DNA of 43,053 nt from Planctomycetota bacterium (lineage in GTDB: Bacteria > Planctomycetota > Planctomycetia > Pirellulales > Pirellulaceae): positions 1 through 43,053 of the forward strand of contig QWPJ01000220.1 of NCBI GenBank assembly GCA_003671195.1. The letters run 5' to 3'. Of the stretch, positions 39,350 to 43,053 are shown piece after piece (the stretch's first letter is position 1; each line of letters starts with the position of its first letter). Made by a program: the position numbers and the translations under genes. Below the pieces are notes generated by a model that was given only the letters and a program-made list of their open reading frames with translations, made no database searches and had not been told where the DNA came from.

Positions 39350-41575
39350 ATGAACACCGACCCGATCGCCGAAAACTCGGCGACCAATACCGCTTACCAA
39401 TCGCTGAGTTTCAGCACCAGCCCCTGGCTGGTTTTAGCATCGGTTTTGGCCTGCGCCATCTGCTTTGCCCTCTCATGGCTTGCGATCCGCCGCAGCGGTT
39501 ACTCCCGAGGGATTATCGGTCTGGAACTCCTCCGATGCGGCGCGGTCTTGCTGGGCGCAATCCTGCTGAACCAACCAGAGTGGATCCAAGACTTCCGCTC
39601 CACCCAAAAACCGACCTTCGCCATCCTCGTCGATCGCTCGCCGAGCATGCAGACCCAAGACGTTGTGATCGACAAGAAAGCCACTTCGCGGCAATCGGCA
39701 AGCGAAGCGATTTCTAAGCCCGAGTCCTGGAGCGAATTGTCCAAAATAGCCAACGTCGTGATCAGCGACTTCCCCCCCCAAGGCGTTGTCGATGGAACCG
39801 ATCTTTCGAGTCCCCTCGGCTCTGTCCTTGACAATGCCTCAAACGTCATGGGGGTCTTGGTCGTCTCCGATGGGGATTGGAACGCCGGAGCCCCACCCGT
39901 GAGCGTTACCTCCCGATACCGAACTCTCGGAACTCCGATCTTCGCCATGCCCGTCGGATCCCCGACGAGACTCCCAGACTTGGAACTCCTGAGCATCGAC
40001 ACCCCAACCTTCGGGATCGTCAAGAAAGGGGTTCGCATCCCCTTTACCATCGAATCGTCCTTGCCCCGCGATGTCGTATCGACCATCGTCATCAATACCT
40101 CCGACGGCGAGCGTTTGACCAAAGAGGTTCGCGTGCGCGCGATGTCCCGCACCTCCGATGCAGTCGTCTGGACTCCGAAGACCGAAGGGGACTTTACGAT
40201 CAACGTCGAAATACCCGAACACTCCGAAGAGACAATCACCTCGAACAACGCCGCCTCTTCGCCGATCTCGATCCGCCAAGAGAAACTCAAAGTTCTCGTC
40301 ATCGACTCGCTACCCCGGTGGGAGTACAGGTACCTTCGAAACGCCCTGTCCCGCGATCCGGGAGTCGACGTCTCATGCTTGCTCCTCCATCCGGATCTCG
40401 ACCGTGTCGGCGGGGGTAGCAAAGACTACATCAAGGAATTCCCAGCAACTCTCGAAGAGCTTTCTAAATACGACGTCGTCTTCCTCGGCGATGTCGGAAT
40501 CGACAAAGGGCAATTGACCCAAGAGCAGTGCCAGATGATCCGCGGCCTCGTCGAGTTTCAAGCCAGCGGTTTGGTCTTCATGCCCGGCTCCCAAGGCAGC
40601 CAACACAGCTTGGTTGAAACACCCCTCGAACCTCTCATGCCCGTGGTCCTCGATCCGACGAATCCAGACGGAATCGGAACCCGAAACGCCATGCGCATGG
40701 AGTTGACCGAAGCCGGTCGTAAAAGTCTCCTGACCAAACTCGCCGATACGGCCGAAGACAACGTCGATGTCTGGATGAACTTGCCGGGCTTTCAATGGCA
40801 CGCGGCCATCGCGCGAGCCAAGGCGGGAGTCGAAGTCTTGGCCGTCCACGAAACGGCGACGGGAGAACAAGGTCGCATGGCTCTTTTGGCAACCAAAACC
40901 TTCGGGGCAGGCAAAGTCCTCTTCATGGGCACCGACGGCGTTTGGAGATGGCGAAAAGGGGTCGAGGACAAGTACCACTATCGGTTCTGGAGCCAGGTCG
41001 TCCGCTGGATGGCTTACCAACGCAACATGGCCAAAGGCGAATCGATGCGGTTCTATTTTTCGCCCGACACTCCGAGCATCGGACAGACATTGACCCTGCG
41101 AGCCAACGTCATGCAGACCAGCGGCGAACCCCTGACCCAAGGAGACGTCACCGCCCGCATCGAATCCCCATCGGGCAAATCGCAATCGATCAAACTCGCA
41201 AGCGGTGGTTCCGAAAGCTGGGGATCCTTCGAAGGTCGTTACGAGACCACCGAACCGGGAACTCACAAAGTCACCCTCCTGTGCAAACAGACTGCCGAGT
41301 CGCTCGAGACGAGCTTCTTCGTCCAAGGAGTATCGCGAGAGAGAATAGGACAAGCGGCCCGACCCAAAGTCCTCGACGAACTGGCGCGCCTGACCGGCGG
41401 AAAGTCCCTCTCGCTCCAAGAACCCAATCAATGGATGGACGCCATTCGCATGGCACCCCAACCACCCTCAACCATCCGACGGATCCCTCTTTGGTCCCAC
41501 CCGTGGTTGGTCGCACTGATGGTTGCGCTCATGACTGCCTTTTGGATCGGTCGAAAAGCGATCGGATTGATATAA
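39350..41575 (+). CDS. Membrane-anchored VWA-like protein with GATase-like region
   Basis: This 741-residue inner-membrane protein is of the planctomycete type usually found beside MoxR ATPases, DUF58 and BatA-like proteins. Two N-terminal helices (about 24-46 and 53-73) precede a von Willebrand A-like domain with the metal-site motif DRSPS (95-99) and VVSDGDWN. A beta-rich region follows, then an alpha/beta part (KVLVIDSLPRWEYRYLRNAL ... FLGDVGIDKGQLTQEQ ... GLVFMPGSQGS) resembling the class I glutamine-amidotransferase-like fold, without an obvious Cys nucleophile. KVLFMGTDGVWRWRKGVEDKYHYRFW and a C-terminal transmembrane helix (about 716-735) close it. The role is probably a periplasmic assembly or chaperone complex. 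It starts 18 nt after the amidohydrolase and ends 3 nt before the methyltransferase gene, but no MoxR partner is in view. Confidence 0.82.
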   Translation: MNTDPIAENSATNTAYQSLSFSTSPWLVLASVLACAICFALSWLAIRRSGYSRGIIGLELLRCGAVLLGAILLNQPEWIQDFRSTQKPTFAILVDRSPSMQTQDVVIDKKATSRQSASEAISKPESWSELSKIANVVISDFPPQGVVDGTDLSSPLGSVLDNASNVMGVLVVSDGDWNAGAPPVSVTSRYRTLGTPIFAMPVGSPTRLPDLELLSIDTPTFGIVKKGVRIPFTIESSLPRDVVSTIVINTSDGERLTKEVRVRAMSRTSDAVVWTPKTEGDFTINVEIPEHSEETITSNNAASSPISIRQEKLKVLVIDSLPRWEYRYLRNALSRDPGVDVSCLLLHPDLDRVGGGSKDYIKEFPATLEELSKYDVVFLGDVGIDKGQLTQEQCQMIRGLVEFQASGLVFMPGSQGSQHSLVETPLEPLMPVVLDPTNPDGIGTRNAMRMELTEAGRKSLLTKLADTAEDNVDVWMNLPGFQWHAAIARAKAGVEVLAVHETATGEQGRMALLATKTFGAGKVLFMGTDGVWRWRKGVEDKYHYRFWSQVVRWMAYQRNMAKGESMRFYFSPDTPSIGQTLTLRANVMQTSGEPLTQGDVTARIESPSGKSQSIKLASGGSESWGSFEGRYETTEPGTHKVTLLCKQTAESLETSFFVQGVSRERIGQAARPKVLDELARLTGGKSLSLQEPNQWMDAIRMAPQPPSTIRRIPLWSHPWLVALMVALMTAFWIGRKAIGLI

Positions 41576-41578
41576 ACC

Positions 41579-42319
41579 ATGCCCGAGCCCCAGAGCTTCG
41601 AAATTTTTCAGAGCGTTGAAATTTTTCATTCCTGGGATCTCTACGACAACATCGTCCGCAACAATTGGATGATGCATCGCCAAATGGCAAGCGTCATTCA
41701 AAAGGTCGCTTTGGAAATCACCGGCACCCAGAGCACGACCCCAAAGCTACGTGTTTTGGATCTGGGCTGCGGCGACGGCGCGATGGCTCGAAACGGCCTG
41801 AAAGATTGCCCTGTTGAAAAGTACGTTGGAGTCGATCTTTCGCAAGAAGCCCTCAGGAACCTAGCGGCTTGCCAAGGGCTCGGGTCGAACGTCCAAGTCC
41901 TCCATGGTGATATCGCAACGTCCATCGAAGAACTCCCTATAGAGGCCTTCGACCTAGTCCTTGCAAGTTACTCCCTGCATCATTTTGAGTCGGCTCAGAA
42001 AAAATCGATCTTGAACCAGATTCGCAGGCTCCTGAGCCCCAATGGAGTTTTCCTCTGGATCGATATCGCGCGGTTGGATCGTGAGGATCGGTCCGGTTTT
42101 ATCGCTCGAATCGAGCAGGATATCCAAAGCCGATGGATTCCTATGCCCAGCGAACACCGCCATGACGCGATCGAACACATTCGAAACTATGATTTTCCAG
42201 AGCAGGAATCCTGGATGATCGATACTTGGGATTCCAACTCCCGAAACCATCGATCCTCAGGGAATCCGATCGAATACCGCGATGCCTTTTACATCGCCCT
42301 GCGATTGGCCGCTGGCTGA
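41579..42319 (+). CDS. Class I SAM-dependent methyltransferase
   Basis: This 246-residue cytosolic methyltransferase has motif I VLDLGCGDGAMAR (about 58-70) and the acidic residue after it in YVGVDLSQEAL. LVLASYSLHHFES is a typical motif of the methyltransferase-11/25 group, with a C-terminal helical cap. The last segment (DTWDSNSRNHRSSGNPIEYRDAFYIALRLA) is family-specific. The N-terminal SWDLYDNIVRNNWMMHRQM is helical and may cover the active site. The substrate cannot be told; small molecules and natural-product-like acceptors fit the family. It begins 3 nt after the VWA gene, so it is probably part of that operon. Confidence 0.87.
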   Translation: MPEPQSFEIFQSVEIFHSWDLYDNIVRNNWMMHRQMASVIQKVALEITGTQSTTPKLRVLDLGCGDGAMARNGLKDCPVEKYVGVDLSQEALRNLAACQGLGSNVQVLHGDIATSIEELPIEAFDLVLASYSLHHFESAQKKSILNQIRRLLSPNGVFLWIDIARLDREDRSGFIARIEQDIQSRWIPMPSEHRHDAIEHIRNYDFPEQESWMIDTWDSNSRNHRSSGNPIEYRDAFYIALRLAAG

Positions 42320-42394
42320 GATCCTCTCAGAGTATCACCACCTGCCTAACTACCTACCTAACCAGATACCCCGCCGCTCCTACCGGATGTACCG

Positions 42395-43053
42395 ATGCCA
42401 GCGAATACCCTTTCGAAATTGCTTGCCCGCACACTAGCCGCCGGGACTCTTTTCGTTCCGCCGTTGGTGCTCGGGACCGACGACCAACCCGATCCGGCCA
42501 AAGACAAATCGCCCGGGCATTCGTTCCATGCCGAGGTGTTCAACGAAGGCCCCCGCCAAGCGGCTTATCTGATGCAGGGGATGGGCAACGTCCATTGGAA
42601 GATCTCCACCGAGAATCCCATGGCGCAACGGTTCTTTGATCAAGGCATCGCGCAGTTGCACGGGTTCTGGTACTTCGAGGCCGAACGATCGTTTCGCCAA
42701 GCCGCCGCGATCGATCCGGACCGCGCGATCCATTACTGGGGCATCGCCCGAGCCAACGTCGAAAACCCCGAACGGTCCGCCGGCTTCATCGAGCAAGCCG
42801 TCAAGCGGATCGAAAAATCCAGCCCTCTGGAGCGACGGCTCATCGAGGCCTGGAGCAGGCGAGTCAAAGACTGGCCTAAACCACCCGAGGACAAAAAGGA
42901 CCCTGAAAAAAAGGATGCCGACAAAAAGGACTCGGACAGTAAAGACGCGAAAGACGCTCCGAAGAAGGACCCCAAAGGCAGCAAGAAGAAACCAGCCGTC
43001 AGCGATGAGGTTCGCGACAAACGCAAAGAGCGTTTCAAAACCTACGCTCGCGA
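42395..43053 (+). CDS. TPR-like exported protein, 3' end outside window
   Basis: This open frame begins at ATG 42395 and runs off the right edge after 219 residues. The N-terminus looks like a signal peptide (MPANTLSKLLARTLAAGTLF, then VPPLVLG). The next part, about 50-140, is helical with TPR-like segments: MAQRFFDQGIAQLHGFWYFE, AERSFRQAAAIDPDRAIHYW and GIARANVENPERSAGFIEQA. It then enters a Lys/Asp-rich low-complexity stretch of repeated KKD motifs (about 160-200) and ends in KRKERFKTYAR. Such proteins (tetratricopeptide plus low-complexity linkers) are common and uncharacterised in planctomycetes. It is 75 nt downstream of the methyltransferase. Function not assigned. Confidence 0.7.
   Translation, partial: MPANTLSKLLARTLAAGTLFVPPLVLGTDDQPDPAKDKSPGHSFHAEVFNEGPRQAAYLMQGMGNVHWKISTENPMAQRFFDQGIAQLHGFWYFEAERSFRQAAAIDPDRAIHYWGIARANVENPERSAGFIEQAVKRIEKSSPLERRLIEAWSRRVKDWPKPPEDKKDPEKKDADKKDSDSKDAKDAPKKDPKGSKKKPAVSDEVRDKRKERFKTYAR

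Noticed and set aside
40373-41461. 362-residue minus-strand frame opposite the VWA protein
   Set aside because: Antisense frame in a long plus-strand gene that has VWA motifs and membrane segments.

Overview
The window looks like a chromosomal segment of a planctomycete, most likely of the Pirellulales/Pirellulaceae type. The signs are two DUF1501 proteins, a PSCyt1/DUF1549/DUF1553 protein, a DUF1559 pilin-like protein paired with a small lipoprotein, a formylglycine sulfatase, many genes without a clear Shine-Dalgarno, frequent GTG/TTG starts, and palindromic intergenic repeats. I place about 30 protein genes. I saw no rRNA, tRNA, CRISPR array, transposase or phage module. The right edge cuts one gene; the left edge lies just past the 3' end of a minus-strand operon.

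Layout. 1-1.9 kb (minus): fatty-acid desaturase, WXG100-like small protein and a partner protein of unknown function. 2.2-7.9 kb (plus): a three-gene export system of type I secretion architecture (ABC protein with degenerate ATPase motifs, HlyD-like adaptor, TolC-like channel). 7.9-11.4 kb (minus): a very large protein that I read as a pyrophosphate-dependent PEP carboxykinase. 11.9-16 kb (plus): IlvD/Edd-family sugar-acid dehydratase, phosphoglycerate kinase and a YacP-like NYN protein. 16.4-18.1 kb: an AT-richer DUF1559/lipoprotein pair flanked by two direct copies of a repeat. 18.2-21.0 kb (minus): DUF456 membrane protein and an exported alpha/beta hydrolase. 21.2-27.2 kb: PSCyt1/DUF1549/DUF1553 protein, purple-acid-phosphatase-like enzyme and a DUF1501 protein. 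27.5-30.9 kb (minus): efp, an exported protein-isoaspartate methyltransferase and a phytoene-desaturase-like flavoprotein. 31.2-36.1 kb (plus): a catalytically dead shikimate-dehydrogenase homologue, DUF1501, sulfatase and a RimK-like ATP-grasp ligase, mostly with overlapping ends. 36.5-39.3 kb (plus): a YrdC/low-molecular-weight-phosphatase fusion, rpiB and an amidohydrolase. 39.35-43.05 kb (plus): a VWA membrane protein, a methyltransferase and the start of a TPR-like exported protein.

How they fit together. Pgk, the putative PPi-PEPCK, RpiB and the sugar-acid dehydratase form a scattered central-carbon theme. The sulfatase, DUF1501, DUF1549/DUF1553, phosphatase and exported hydrolase genes fit the periplasmic polymer-degrading lifestyle of the phylum. 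The Sua5/LMW-phosphatase/rpiB order recalls the Bacillus ywlC-ywlE-ywlF neighbourhood, and the phosphatase P-loop carries the threonine linked to phosphoarginine specificity.

The least explained elements are the intergenic repeats. One family, with (TCGTAC)n arms and often a perfect 16-bp GC palindrome, occurs at 11.6, 27.2, 27.5 and 37.8 kb, with a related hairpin at 23.9 kb. A second, GTAGCATGG-type family lies at 13.7, 16.0 and 18.2 kb. Short exact tandem duplications of 8-18 bp are also unusually common, both in linkers and between genes.
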